NCBI GenBank assembly: GCA_028386065.3
Contig: JAKUCV010007834.1
Coordinates: forward strand, 62,001 to 126,000
Origin: Turnera subulata
Taxonomy: Eukaryota > Streptophyta > Magnoliopsida > Malpighiales > Passifloraceae
Length of the DNA stretch: 64,000 nt
Reading direction: 5' to 3'
The translations under genes were made by a program, and so were the position numbers. The notes under the pieces are model-generated. The model did not search any database and was not told where the DNA came from. It worked only from the letters and a program-made list of their open reading frames with translations. Below, piece after piece: positions 22,829 through 35,158 of the stretch (positions are counted from its first letter, which is position 1; each line of letters opens with the position of its first letter).

Positions 22829-24234
22829 AACATGCATACACATTACTTACACATGCTTTAGGCCTCTCATGGCTCATCCTCTTCCTTCCCAGATCCTTGG
22901 GCACCAAAAACTGTTCATCACACAAGTGCACAAATAGAATTAGTTTGACAAGCTTAGCCAAACCTTAGAATGCATAGTATAAACTCTAGAAAGACACCCA
23001 GCCAATTGACGCACCAATTAGCTAACTAAAACAATTTGTCTTTTCTAGCATCAATTGGCACCATCTATGCACCAATATATATACATTTTTGATCCATCAA
23101 CCTAACCAAACCACTCATAGAGGCCAATTGGCTAGGTTTAGGGCCAATTGTGCTGCAGTAAGGGCCAACTAGCCACCAACCGAGCCAATTGTGCACTCCA
23201 CCCAGGGCAGACCACTAGAGTAATTTCCATGGTTGATTGGCCATCAACCAACTAGCTTTTGCTCACTCACAGAACCAATTGGTCACATACATAGCCAATT
23301 GCTCGCTCTGCTCAGGCAAATAGCTCACTACGCAGGCCAATTGCCATAAAAAATACAAGTCATCCAAGCCATGCTTACCCTTTTCCATAGAAGCACCCCT
23401 GAATTTGGCAGCAAAAGGTGGTTGAGGTGCTTGCTTGGCCATTTAAAGTGTTTAACCAAGCAGCTTAGTCAGTAGCCACTTGCATCCCCATTAGCGCAGC
23501 AATTACCACCTATCCCAGCCTCCTTCTACCTCCTTCTTCCATCCCCCAACCAATTACTTCAAACTAGCACACCTACCCTTATGCCACACTTAACCCAGCT
23601 AATTGGTACTTAGCACATAATTAATGACTATTGGGAATTATTACACAATTTAGCACACCAGCTTTAGATTTCGTCACATAATCTCATCAAGTAAAGTCTA
23701 TTCAAGCCAGCAAGCAAGTATGGGTTATCACAGATAAATGGACACCGGGGGTGTCCATGGTGTGTGACCTTGGAGGCTCTTAGAAGCGTAAGTCAAAACA
23801 TGACTCTCTCTAATTGATAATATGAAGAAAGGGGAGAAATGTTAGTTCTATTGTGTGTAACTTTCACCAGGCTAGGGTTTTGCTATTTATAGGTAATGGA
23901 GATGGGTGTGGACTTCTAGGTCTAGGAAGGTGTAGACCTGGCTGCCCATATAGGTGTGGACCTGGACTTCTGTGCCAGGTAAGTATGGATATGAGGCTTA
24001 CTTATCACCTTTCTTATGATGAGTAGCGCTGCTATGTGTAGTCCAACTACGTGTTGCCTTATTACATGTAGCCCGACAATGTGTAGCCCTACTGTGTGCA
24101 GCCTTATTATGTGTATGTCATCACTAGGCCCCAACTCAGAGGTTAGTGATGAAAGAACTGCCCTTTTGAGTTCTTAAGACCTCTTTTCTACATATATAGG
24201 GCTGCCTTTTCCTTGCCAAAGTGTTAACCCGTAG
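22829..24234 (-). repeat. LTR K, left copy (truncated)
   Basis: Collinear and nearly identical to 33814-35262. It contains a region rich in CCAATTG/CAATTGG motifs (22995-23345), a 385-bp block homologous to the Tat-like short LTR (23739-24123), and ends AAGTGTTAAC, at which point the two copies diverge. It has no coding capacity. On the minus strand it begins TTAACACTTTGGCAAGG, which resembles the start of Tekay-type LTRs, but that assignment is weak. The left side is lost at the SINE cluster. Confidence 0.6.
23739..24123 (-). repeat. Short Tat-like LTR block within K (left copy)
   Basis: A 385-bp block starting TGGACACC and ending GTCATCA on the plus strand. It has CTATAAATAG on the minus strand as a TATA box (near 23880-23895). 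It is homologous to 34773-35158 and to the LTR at 43934-44363, where a gag gene follows. Here both flanks belong to K, so it looks like a solo LTR insertion that was copied along with K. Confidence 0.65.
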
Positions 24235-24384
24235 GCCTAACCTTATTGTGGGCAGAAGTTAGCCCGGCGGAAAAATCCTGCTCAAATGCGCAGCAAAACA
24301 CACTAGTTAATATGTAGTACGAATATGGTTATACTTATTTATACAAACTCATTACTAAGTCACAAAATTCTGGCTACAAACCAG
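24235..24384 (-). repeat. Terminal part of the second K LTR, left of copia 2
   Basis: With copia 2 removed, this joins 32522 onward without a break: CTACAAACCAGGGGGC then CACTACCC. It therefore belongs to the K LTR that continues at 32522-35262. It abuts the left K copy at 24234/24235 with no internal retroelement sequence between them. Confidence 0.55.
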
Positions 24385-24389
24385 GGGGC

Positions 24390-25908
24390 TGTAGGTTTCC
24401 GGTATGCTATATGACACTCATATACAAGAAAAACATGCAGCGGAATTTCCGGAAACAACATAGGAACACTTGTGAAGCGTATAAACTGAATAACAATTTT
24501 CGTACCTTACACGGTTAGGATCTTCCACCTAACTGAAGTGCCGGAATCAGCAAGAGCAAGAAAAGGTATCCCGCCCCTCTACGGTATCCACACGAACCGT
24601 GATCTAGTCGGAATCGTCACACGATCTCCAACTTCGAGCTCTCCCGAACTGGTGTGCTAGCAACAGGATTTTCGGGAGCTTTGTGTGGTGTCTCTCTTCT
24701 TTCTCAAAGAAGGGTATGTGTGTATGCTCTTTCAAGCTCTCAAGAACACTCTCAAGAACAAAACTTAGTGAATGGCATGAAGGAAGGGAACTGATCAGAT
24801 CCCCTCAAATCCACACATCAAAGGCTAATGGAGATAGTGGAGGTTATGGCCAACACATTGGCCCATTACCCACCATAATTATGTCTATACATAATGATGT
24901 CTCCACTAAACCTTATCAACATACACAGCACCTAAAGTGGCTCAACAATGCTGACAATTAGTGAACCAACCAGCCCAAAACGACCCTGGTCCAACCACGG
25001 TCCAACCACAAACTGGTCCAAACATGGTCCAACCACGGTTCAACCACCAGCTCGAATCAACGGTTCTATGTGTGTGACCCTGTAGGCACTTGTAACGTCC
25101 GGCAATAATTGAAAAATCTCATTTTATAATTATAAGCAAAGAGTGGCGTCTAGCAAGACATCATTGCTACCCGAACGACAAGATCAGTACTGATTCTAAA
25201 TGCCTCGAAACATGTCATCGTCCCTTCCTCCCATTATCTAGATTAAACCGAGACATGGAATACGTCAATCTCGTATATTTTTAATCTCGGTTTCTTGATC
25301 CTCCAATTAACTGTGTAAAACGGATACCAATGATATCACCATATCATAATCCGAGCACGGCCGTGCATTTACAGTTCAACTCTATCAAGAAACCATCCGA
25401 TAATATACCCGTTATATGGGTTGGACGAATCCCCTCTGGATCATACAAAACCCACTACACACTTATCATATACCCAATGATTACCCTTAAGTCCACCTAG
25501 TTACGGATGACTAGGAATAATATCAAAGTATATGACTCACATGTTGGGAACCTTGACGATCTCAGGTCTAAGGACAATACATATAAGAATCGCTATCGAC
25601 AAACATATAACGCTCCATGTAGCATTCTTATGTGGGTCGGTCCAGTCCACAAGTTCTCCAACTTGTACCCGTATGTAGAATTCATATCACATATAAATTC
25701 TCAACATACGCTAGTCTTAATTTATTATTATAACCCATCCATAATAATAATCGACTAGGGACATTTAAGAATATATCAAATATATATTCTAGGGTTATAA
25801 ATATGTGCAAGCGATTATCTCATAATCATATTTATTGGAATAACCTTAATGTATATACACGACTATATACGATCATCCATTGATAGGCTTTTGGACATAT
25901 TACTAACA
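24390..25908 (-). repeat. 3' LTR of copia 2
   Basis: 1519 bp, beginning TGTAGGTTTCC (one T fewer than the other LTR) and ending ACTAACA on the plus strand. Collinear with 30986-32516. Confidence 0.92.
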
Positions 25909-26011
25909 ATCTCCCACTTGCACTAAAGCCAATCATCCATGTATCTAATACCAATGGATGTAGCGTGATCATCATGCTTCCGCTGTGTGAGAGGCTCAGT
26001 CAAAAGATCTG

Positions 26012-29000
26012 CTACATAGTTCTCAAACAGAACTTAGTACAGCCTGAGTTGTAGGGTCGGTAACTGTTTCTTGCTTGGAACTCTTCCAGCAAACAGCGCC
26101 ACCTCCAAGACAAAAACAAATAACCTGATTGCGATCTAAAAACATCCCTGTCAGTTTGGAAGCTAGCGTCCTTGTAACACTTTACAATAAGCCCATCAAC
26201 GCTTCCGTAAACCGGGAATGCATCTTTAGTGCTTCTTAAGTACTTAAGGATATTCTTAACTACTGTCCAGTGACTTTCACTAGGTTCAGAATGGCATCTG
26301 CTTGTGACACTCATAGCATAAGCGACAACCGATCTAGTACATAGCATAGCATACCTGACAGATCCTATTGCAGAAGCATAAGGGATCTTACTCATCCGCT
26401 CTCTCTCCTTAGTCGTACTAGGAAATTGATTCTTTGAGAGAGATATGCCATGTGACATGGGCAAGAAACCCTTCTTTGAATCTTGCACGCTAAACCTCTT
26501 TAGCACCTTGTCAACATATGTACTCTGACTTAGCCCGTGAAGCCTTTTGGATCTATCTCTATAGATCTTTATACCTAACACTTAGGCAGCTCCTCCTAAG
26601 TCCTTCATTGAGAAATTCTTCCTAACCAAGTCTTTAGAGACTGTAGTGTCGGAACATCATTTTAATGAGTAGAATGTCGTCAACAAACAACAACAAGAAA
26701 ACAACAGTGCTCCCACTAACCTTCTTGTAAACACATGGTTCTTCTTCATTTTTGATGAAACCAAACTCTTTGATTACATCGTTAAAACAAAGATTCCAAC
26801 TCCTTGTAGCTTGCTTTAGTCCACAAATGGACCTTTGCAACTTGCATACCATATCTCATAGTATATGGTATGCAGCTATAGCCAATAGAATCCGGATGGA
26901 TTTAACTATGGCGACTGGTGAGAAAGTTTCATCATAGCCAATACCATGAACTAGCTTGAAACCTTTCGCAACCAATTGCCCTTTAAAGGTAATCACATCA
27001 CCATCCATGTCGGTCTTTCACAAAGACCCATTTGCACCCTACAGGTTTTACTCCTTCAGGTGGATCAACCAAGGTCTATACCTTGTTTTCATACATGGAT
27101 TCTATTTCCGAATTCATGGCTTCTAGCCACTTCTTGGAGTCCAGACCCGTAATGGCCAGCTGATAGGAAGTGGGCTCATCCTCATCTATGAGCATCACAT
27201 CTCCAATATGAGTCATAAGAAATCCATATCTCCCAGGCTCATACCAAGTCCTATCCGACCTACGCGGTCCATGTGTTTCAGGCACAGAATTCTCACCCAC
27301 AACAACTTGTGGTTCCTGCCCTTGTTCCATCTCAGCCTCTATATCTCGAACTTCTTCGAGTTATATTTTCCTCCCACTGATTCTTCTAGAAATAAACTCT
27401 CTTTTAGAAAAATAGCAGTCTGAGCAGCAAACACTTTGTGCTCTAAAGGATTATAGAAATAATACCCTTTAAGGTATCATATAAAAGGCATTGTCGGATT
27501 TAGGGCCGAGTTTATCTGATGCATCACGTCTTACGTAAGCCTCACAACCCCAAATCCTAATAAAAGACAAATTGGGACGCCTCCCAGTCCATATCTCATA
27601 TGGTGTCTTTTCGACCGTTTTAGATGGAACACGGTTAAGTGTAAATGCAGCACTCAATAATGCATGTCCCTAAAAGGAAGAAGAAAGGTCAGCTTGACTC
27701 ATCATAGAATGAACCATGTCTAACAAGGTTCTGTTCCTCCTATCGGATACACCGTTCTATTGAGGTGTACCCGGTGGAGTAAGTTGTGATACTATACCAC
27801 AACCCTTTAGATGATCAAGAAACTCTTGGTCTAAATATTCACCTCCTCGATCAGATCGAAGCATTTTAATACCTTTCCGAGTTGACTCTGTACTTCATTC
27901 TTGAATTCTTTGAAATTTTCAAAGGATTCTGACTTGTGTCTCATAAGGTACACATAGCCATATCTACTGAAATCATCAGTAAATGAAATGAAGTATTGAA
28001 ATCCACCTCTAGCTTGTGTCGACATAGGTTCCCATACATCAGTATGTATAAGGCCTAACAAGTCCGAAGCCCTTTCACTTTTACCGATAAAAGGAGCCTT
28101 CATCATTTTGCCTAATAAACATGACTCACATGTCTCAAATGATTCAAAATCAAATGAGTCTAAAATTCCGTCCTTATGGAGTCTAGAAATACGAGTCTCG
28201 TTTATATGGCCCAAACGACTATGCCAAAGATAGGTTTCACTAGAATCATTCATTCTAACCTTCTTCGTATTAACGTTATAGACAGGCGTTTCTAGGTTTA
28301 GAACATACAAACCATCGTTTAAAATGCACCACCATAAGAAATTTTCATTGAAATAAATAGAACAACAATTGTTCTTTATTATCAATGAAAAACCTTTCTT
28401 GTCCAAACAAGACATAGAAATCAAATTCTTGCTTATGGTAGGTACATAATAACAATTGTCTAGTTCTGAAACCAAAACACTAAGTAAGGATAGATAGAGA
28501 GTCCCTACGACTAATGTAGCAACTCTTGCTCCAATTCCAAAGCGTAGGTCTATCTCACCCTTAGCCAATCTCTTACTCTTTCTCAGTTCCTTCACATTTC
28601 TACAAATGTGAGAACCACATCCGGTATCTAGTACCCATGATGCAGAGGTAAAGATATTAGCCTCTATAACAAAATACCTGAAGCGAAAGTCTCACTTCCC
28701 TTCTGCTTCTTTACCTTTTCAAGGTAAACAGGGCAGTTGCGCTTCTAATGGCCTGGTTTGTTGCAACGGAAACAATTTCCTACCTTTGCAACACCACCCA
28801 TGGGATTCAGCACATGAGAACAAGAAGATGTACATGCACCAAACCATTTGGTACATTTCTTCTTCTTGTCAAACTTTGCTTTACCCTTTCCTTTGCCAAG
28901 GAAACCAAGACCCTCAAGGCTCTCAATGTATCTAATCATCTTGAGCACATGAGGTCTCACGGGTGATGACTCGGCCATCTTGCATTGGAACAATGCCTTA

Positions 29001-29354
29001 GAGGTCTCGTACCTCTCATGCCTTGCTTGCTCTACACAGAGCATTTTCAGGTGTTCGATCATATCGAACGCCCCCATGTTCTCATGTTGCTTCTGAAGCT
29101 CAGAGTCCATGGTAATTAGCATAAGGCATGCAATCATCCAATGCATCATCAACATGCTTCTTATAAGCATCTCATTCTGCCCTAAGAGCATTAGGCGCCG
29201 GTTCATTAGGAACAGGCCATTCAAGGACATACAATTTCTTTTCTTGTTTGAGGACTATCCTCAAAATGTGATGCCACTCTAGGAAACTATTCCTATTCAT
29301 CTTGTCCTTCTCAAGGACCGATCGCAATGATAATGTGCTAGTGTTTTGTGCCAT
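26012..29354 (-). pseudogene. Decayed gag-pol of copia 2
   Basis: Fragments in order from the right: gag start MAQNTSTLSLRSVLEK (29354); gag body (29230-28745), where LEGLGF joins GKGKGKAK, deleting about 70 codons present in copia 1; zinc knuckle CFRCNKPGH followed by a stop; protease to integrase (28595-27831) with HSRLGH and CESCLLGK; more integrase (27657-27469); linker (27330-27076); RT (26852-26634) with FVDDILLI; and RT end/RNase H (26581-26012). The integrase second Asp (RSDRGGE) is retained here, unlike copia 1. Many frameshifts and stops. Confidence 0.9.
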
Positions 29355-29914
29355 GGTAACTCTACAACAATGATCAACTCACACAAATAATAGTCATGTA
29401 TACAAAATCATTTAACAAGGAATTCTATTAAATGATACTCCTACTATGAATCAAAATAATCATAAGTAGGCCAAGATCCATATTTCACCACAATATAAGT
29501 CAGCTTTGGCTGATCACTTACATCATAGCTATTTAGGTAGACAACTCTTGTCAATTACATCTCATGTAACTCTTGGATAGTTGAGTGAACAACACTTTGT
29601 CCATATCTATCTCATAGACATTACTCAACCCTTGCCTCTAAGTCCTTAATCCTATTAAGATGACTTAGTTAAGTCCAAACCCACAATAAGCAGTCGAGAT
29701 ATTACAATTATCCACTCGCACCTTGCTAGGATAAACATAGGCACCTTGCTTTGGCAAAACCTACCTAGTGTTGATCTAAGCAATGATGAGTGCTTATCAT
29801 GGAAGGCAACTAAGAACTTAATATTTCATCAACATATGTTCATACATCACATGCATATAATCAACAAATCATACATTGATGTTATGTAAGTTTGGAAACC
29901 AAAAATACATGTGA

Positions 29915-30710
29915 AGATCGATGTCTAACTTGAACATCGATGTTTTGAGAATCTGATTCTCCCAACTACTTGGCAGCACTTAGTATTTTGGCCATATCTA
30001 GAGCTGTAGAGCTCAGATTTGTGCAAACTTGGTGTCACTGGAAAGCTAAGAAGTTGGGCTACAACTTTTCTGTTCAAGCCAGACACCAATCCGGCATCCT
30101 TCGGCCCCAAATTCGCAGTTGAAGTTATTGGGTTCCACAACATCGATGTTGAACCCTTCAACATCGATGTTTGGAGTTTGCGAATCTGCACAACATCGAT
30201 GTTGACACTCAAACATCGATGTTGGAGGTTGCCGAACCCTCAAAACATCGATGTTGACCATCAAACATCGATGTTGGAGGTTTCCGAGCCCTCAGAACAT
30301 CGATGTTGACCATCAAACATCGATGTTGGAGGTTTCCGAGTGCATAGAACATCAATGTTAACACTTAAACATCGATGTTTTGAGTACTTGAAAGTTCAAG
30401 ATTTTTGGCAGTAGTATTATAACATCGTTGTTGACCTTAAACATCGATGTTTGAACTTCTGGAACTCAATAACGTCGATGTTGGAACTTGAACATCGATG
30501 TTATTTGAATTCTGGAACTTCAAACCAATTTGGCCGAGCTCAAATAACATCGATGTTGTTGAGTGTTTGCATGAGAACATCAATGTTGGTCACACAACAT
30601 CGATGTTGTGAAGATTCGGCCTAGGCTACACTTCATCAGAACATCGATGTTTGTCACACAACATCGATGTTATGAAGGTTCGGCCTACACCAACATCGAT
30701 GTTATGGCCT
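29915..30710. repeat. Array of AACATCGATGTT palindromes in the copia 2 leader
   Basis: Roughly 20 copies of the 12-bp perfect palindrome or one-mismatch variants. Many are arranged as pairs inside a repeat of about 54 bp (AACATCGATGTTGACC, then AAACATCGATGTTGGAGG, then TTTCCGAGCCCTCA). Toward the right the spacing becomes irregular (30370-30710). The array lies between gag and the 5' LTR, in the transcribed leader. Confidence 0.88.
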
Positions 30711-30971
30711 AGATGTATTAGAACGATAATCGTTCGATACACAAACCGACACTCGATTTTTCTTAGTCGAACTCTTCGACTTACTGCCATTAACATCTTG
30801 ATCAATATCTCACATCAATCAAGTGCTTGTTTTTCAAAACTCATTTGACAAAACACAACATCAACAAGTTCAAAGTCATTTAGCATATCACATACACAAA
30901 ATGAAAACAACACATACTAAGACGATCATATCACATATGCATCACTTATACGGTTTAGAGCTTCACAAGAA

Positions 30972-30984
30972 GGCTCCGCTACCA
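30972..30984 (-). other. Primer binding site of copia 2
   Basis: Plus strand GGCTCCGCTACCA, i.e. TGGTAGCGGAGCC on the element strand, one base from the LTR end. It differs from the standard initiator-Met site TGGTATCAGAGCC at two positions, the same two as in the Tekay-like element at 7831. Confidence 0.75.
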
Positions 30985-30985
30985 C

Positions 30986-32516
30986 TGTTAGGTTTCCGGT
31001 ATGCTATATGACACTCATATACAAGAAAAACATGCAGCGGAATTTCCGGAAACAACATAGGAACACATGTGAAGCGTATAAACCGAATAACAATTTTCGT
31101 ACCTTACACGGTTAGGATCTTCCACCTAACTGAAGTGTCGGAATCAGCAAGAGCAAGACAAGGTATCCCGCCCCTCTACGGTATCCACACGAACCGTGTT
31201 CCAGTCGGAATCGTCACACGATCTCCAACTTCGAGCTCCCCCGAACTGGTGTGCTAGCAACAAAATTTTCGGGAGCTTTGTGTGGTGTCTCTCTTCTTTC
31301 TCAAAGAAGGGTATGTGTGTATGCTCTTTCAAGCTCTCAAGAACACTCTCAAGAACAAAACTCAGTGAATGGCATGAAGGAAGGGAAGTGATCAGATCCC
31401 CTCAAATCCACACATCAAAGGCTAATGGAGATAGTGGAGGTTATGGCCAACACATTGGCCCATTACCCACCACAATTATGTCTATACATAATGACGTCTC
31501 CACTAAACCTTATCAACATACACAGCACCTAAAGTGGCTCAATAATGCTGACAATTAGTGAACCAACCAGCCTAAAATGACCCTGGTCCGACCACGGTGC
31601 AACCGCGTTCCAACCACAAACCGGTCCAACCATGGTCCAACCACGGTTCAACCACCAGCTCGAATCAACGGTTCTATGTGTGTGACCCTGTAGGCACTTG
31701 TAACGTCCGGCAATAATTGTAAAATCTCATTTTACAATTATAAGCAAAGAGCGGCGTCTAGCAACACATCATTGCTACCCGAACGACAAGATCAGTACTG
31801 ATTCTAAATGCCTCGAAACATGTCATCGTCCCTTCGTCCCATTATCAAGATTAAACTGAGACATGGAATATGTCAATCTCGTATATGTTTAATCTCGGTT
31901 TCTTGATCTTCGAGTTAACTGTGTAAAACGGATACCAATGATATCACCATATCATAATCCGAGCACGGCCGTGCATTTACAGTTCAACTCTATCAAGAAA
32001 CCATCTGATAATATACCCATTATATGGGTTGGACGAATCCCCTCTGGATCATACAAAACCCAGTACACACTTATCATATACCCAATGATTACCCTTAAGT
32101 CCACCCAGTTACGGATGACTAGGAATAATATCAAAGTATATGACTAACATGTTGGGAACCTTGACGATCTCAGGTCTAAGGACAATACTTATAAGAATCG
32201 CTATCGACAAACATATAACGCTCCATGTAGCATTCTTATATGGGTCGGTCCAGTCCACAAGTTCTCCAACTTGTACCCGTATGTAGAATTCATATCACAT
32301 ATAAATTCTCAACATACGCTAGTCTTAATTTATTATTATAACCCATCCATAATAATAATCGACTAGGGACATTTAAGAATATATCAAATATATATTCTAG
32401 GGTTATAAATATGTGCAAGCGATTATCTCATAATCATATTTATTGGAATAACCTTATTGTATATACACGACTATATACGATCATCCATTGATAGGCTTTT
32501 GGGCATATTACTAATA
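30986..32516 (-). repeat. 5' LTR of copia 2
   Basis: 1531 bp, plus strand TGTTAGGTTTCC to ACTAATA; the final CA has mutated to TA. Contains repeated CCAACCACGGT-type units near 31590-31655. Confidence 0.92.
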
Positions 32517-33176
32517 GGGGCCACTACCCATTCTTTACAAGCCTTTTTAGATACAAAAAAAATATAGTTTTAAGCCAAGCCAAATACCCATCATCTACTG
32601 ATCCCGATCGCTCGAACCTTCCCTTGCCGGTCCACTATTCTCACTCTGACCTGAAAAGAAAGAAGTGGAAGGGGTGAGTCCACAGCTCGGTAAGTGAATG
32701 TACATACAAGTAACAAATTACTTAGTGCATGCAATGCTCAACATAGGTGCAATACCACCATGATCAGCCCACGGGTAAGCCATGGATCGAGCTCAAGGCC
32801 TACTTGCAAGACTTGGTAGCCCTCTACCCATAATGTCTCCTTAACCCATAGTCCCACATACAAGGCTAACCGAATGAGTCATGGAAATGCTCGTGACTTG
32901 CTATCAAGCCTCACAAAGTGCCCATTGCTCAACTCCAACAATGTACGCCAATTCCACATTGGCCCTTTCCATTAATACGCCAACTCCACGTTGGCCCATT
33001 TCCAAAATGAAATGGTTATGCAAATGATGAGTGCAAGTGATTATGTATGAACATGCACTACCCTCCTCCTTGGGCATTCCATAAACCAACATTCGTATTG
33101 CCCATGGCATCACAAAATTCCCAATACCAACAATTGGGCCAATGCTTAGCAAACACACATAAGTAACCATCACATG

Positions 33177-33813
33177 TGTGAAGGCCCTCTCCCCGAGAGA
33201 TCCACCATATTCAGGTATTGTTACATCACTCCCTCTGCCCGATTAAATCCTTTACCATGCTGCAGCACTAGGGATTCGAACTCGGGACGTGATGCTTTTT
33301 ATCCCCCTCAAGGAGAGCACCGTCACCAATTCAACTGCATCACGTCCCGAGTTCGAATCCCTAGTGCTGCAGCATGGTAAAGGATTTATTCGGGCGGAGG
33401 GAGTGATGTAACAATACCTGAATATGGTGGGTCCCTTGGGGAGAGGGCCTTCACAAAAAAGGCACCTTTTTTTATGAAGGCCCTCCCCCTGAGGGACCCA
33501 CGAAATCCAGGTATTGTTACATCACTCCCTCCGCCTGATTAAATCCTTTACCATGCTGCAGCACTAGGGATTCGAACTCGGGACGTGATGCTTTTTATCC
33601 CCCTCAAGGAGAGCACCTTCACCAACTCATCTGCAGATGAGTTGGTGAAGGTGCAGATGAGTTGGTGAAGGTGCTCTCCTTGAGGGGGATAAAAAGCATC
33701 ACGTCCCGAGTTTGAATCCCTAGTGCTGCAGCATGGTAAAGGATTTAATCGGGCGGAGGGACTGATGTAACAATACCTGGATTTGGTGGGTCCCTCGTGG
33801 AGAGGGCCTTCAC
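33177..33813. repeat. Palindromic cluster of tRNA-like SINE units (copy Y)
   Basis: The same arrangement as 22096-22828 but with one unit fewer: minus (33177-33335), plus (33338-33452), minus (33475-33625), plus (33640-33813), with a short duplication of GATGAGTTGGTGAAGGTG near 33645. ACATG flanks both sides (33172-33176, 33815-33819). B-box sequence GTTCGAATC is present in the plus unit near 33352. Confidence 0.7.
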
Positions 33814-34772
33814 AACATGCATACACATTACTTACTTTAGGCCTCTCTTGTCTCATCCTCTTCCTTCCCAATTCCTTGGGCACCAAAAACTGTTCATCAT
33901 ACAAGTGCACAAATAGAATTAGTTTGACAAGCTTAGCCAAACCTCAGAATGCGTAGCATAAAATCTAGAAAGACACCCTGCCAATTGACGCACCAATTAG
34001 CTAACTAAAACCATTTGTCTTTTTTAGCATCAATTGGAACCATCTATGCACCAATATATATACATTTTTGATCCATCAACCTAACCAAACCACTCACAGA
34101 GGCCAATTGGCTAGCTTTAGGGCCAATTGTGCTGCAGTAAGGGCCAACTAGCCACCAACCGAGCCAATTGTGCACTCTACCCAAGGCAGACCACTAGAGT
34201 AATTTCCATGGTTGATTGGCCATCAACCAACTAGCTTTTGCTCACTCACAAAACCAATTTGTCACATACATAGCCAATTGCTTGCTCTGCTCAGGCAAAT
34301 AGCTCACTACGCAGGCCAATTGCCATAAAAAATACAAGTCATCCAACCCATGCTTACCCTCTTCTTCCTTATGTGCAGAAACTTGAGAGATCTTGAAGGA
34401 AAAGCTAAGTTTTCTTTTCCATAGAAGCACCCCTGAATTTGGGAGCAAAAGGTGGTTGAGGTGCTTGCTTGGCCATTTAAAGTGTTTAACCAAGCAGCTT
34501 AGTCAGTAGCCACTTGCATCCCCCTTAGCGCAGCAATTACCACGTATCCCAGCCTCCTTCCACCTCCTTCTTCCATCCCCCAACCAATTACTTCAAACTA
34601 GCACACCTACCCTTAAGCCACACTTAACCCATCTAATTGGTACTTAGCACATAATTAATGACTATTGGGAATTATTACACAATTTAGCACACCAGCTTTA
34701 GATTTCGTCACATAATCTCATCAAGTAAAGTCTATTCAAGCCAGCAAGCAAGTATGGGTTATCACAGATAAA

Positions 34773-35158
34773 TGGACACCGGGGGTGTCCATGGTGTGTG
34801 ACCTTGGAGGCTCTTAGACGCCTAAGTCAAAACAAGACTCTCTCTAATTGATAATATGAAGAAAGGGGAGAAATGTTAGTTCTATTGTGTGTAGCTTTCA
34901 CCAGGCTAGGGTTTTGCTATTTATAGGTATTTGGAGATGGGTGTGGACTTCTAGGTCTAGGAAGGTGTAGACCTAGCTGCCCATATAGGTGTGGACCTGG
35001 ACTTCTATACCAGGTGAGTATGGATATGAGGCTTACTTGTCACCTTTCTTTTGATGAGTAGCCCTGCTATGTGTAGTCCAACTACGTGTTGCCTTATTAT
35101 CTGTAGCCCGACAATGTGTAGCCCTACTGTGTGAAGCCTTATTAGGTGTATGTCATCA
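34773..35158 (-). repeat. Short Tat-like LTR block within K (right copy)
   Basis: 386 bp, TGGACACC to GTCATCA, near identical to 23739-24123 and homologous to 43934-44363. Its flanks equal those of the left copy, so it was duplicated as part of K rather than inserted independently. Confidence 0.65.

Larger units (their letters stand above)
24390..32516 (-). mobile_element. Ty1-copia element 2, complete insertion with target duplication
   Basis: Length 8127 bp. LTRs lie at 24390-25908 (3' on the minus strand) and 30986-32516 (5'), with a polypurine tract at 25909-25923 and a primer binding site at 30972-30984. A perfect 5-bp target duplication, GGGGC, occurs at 24385-24389 and 32517-32521. 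The coding part is heavily decayed. The two LTRs look very similar to each other, yet pol has many lesions, so the copy was probably already defective when it inserted or was moved in trans. Confidence 0.95.

Noticed and set aside
22093..22961. Short ORFs in the SINE cluster on both strands
   Set aside because: They repeat the same peptide from each SINE unit and reflect the palindrome, not genes.
29915..30710. CRISPR-like array of AACATCGATGTT repeats
   Set aside because: Repeats are 12-bp palindromes with irregular spacing, spacers are themselves repeated, there are no cas genes, and the DNA is plant nuclear; it lies in a copia leader.
30986..32516. ORFs of 60-120 codons in copia LTRs
   Set aside because: They recur in each LTR copy with differences and lack domains; LTR shadows.
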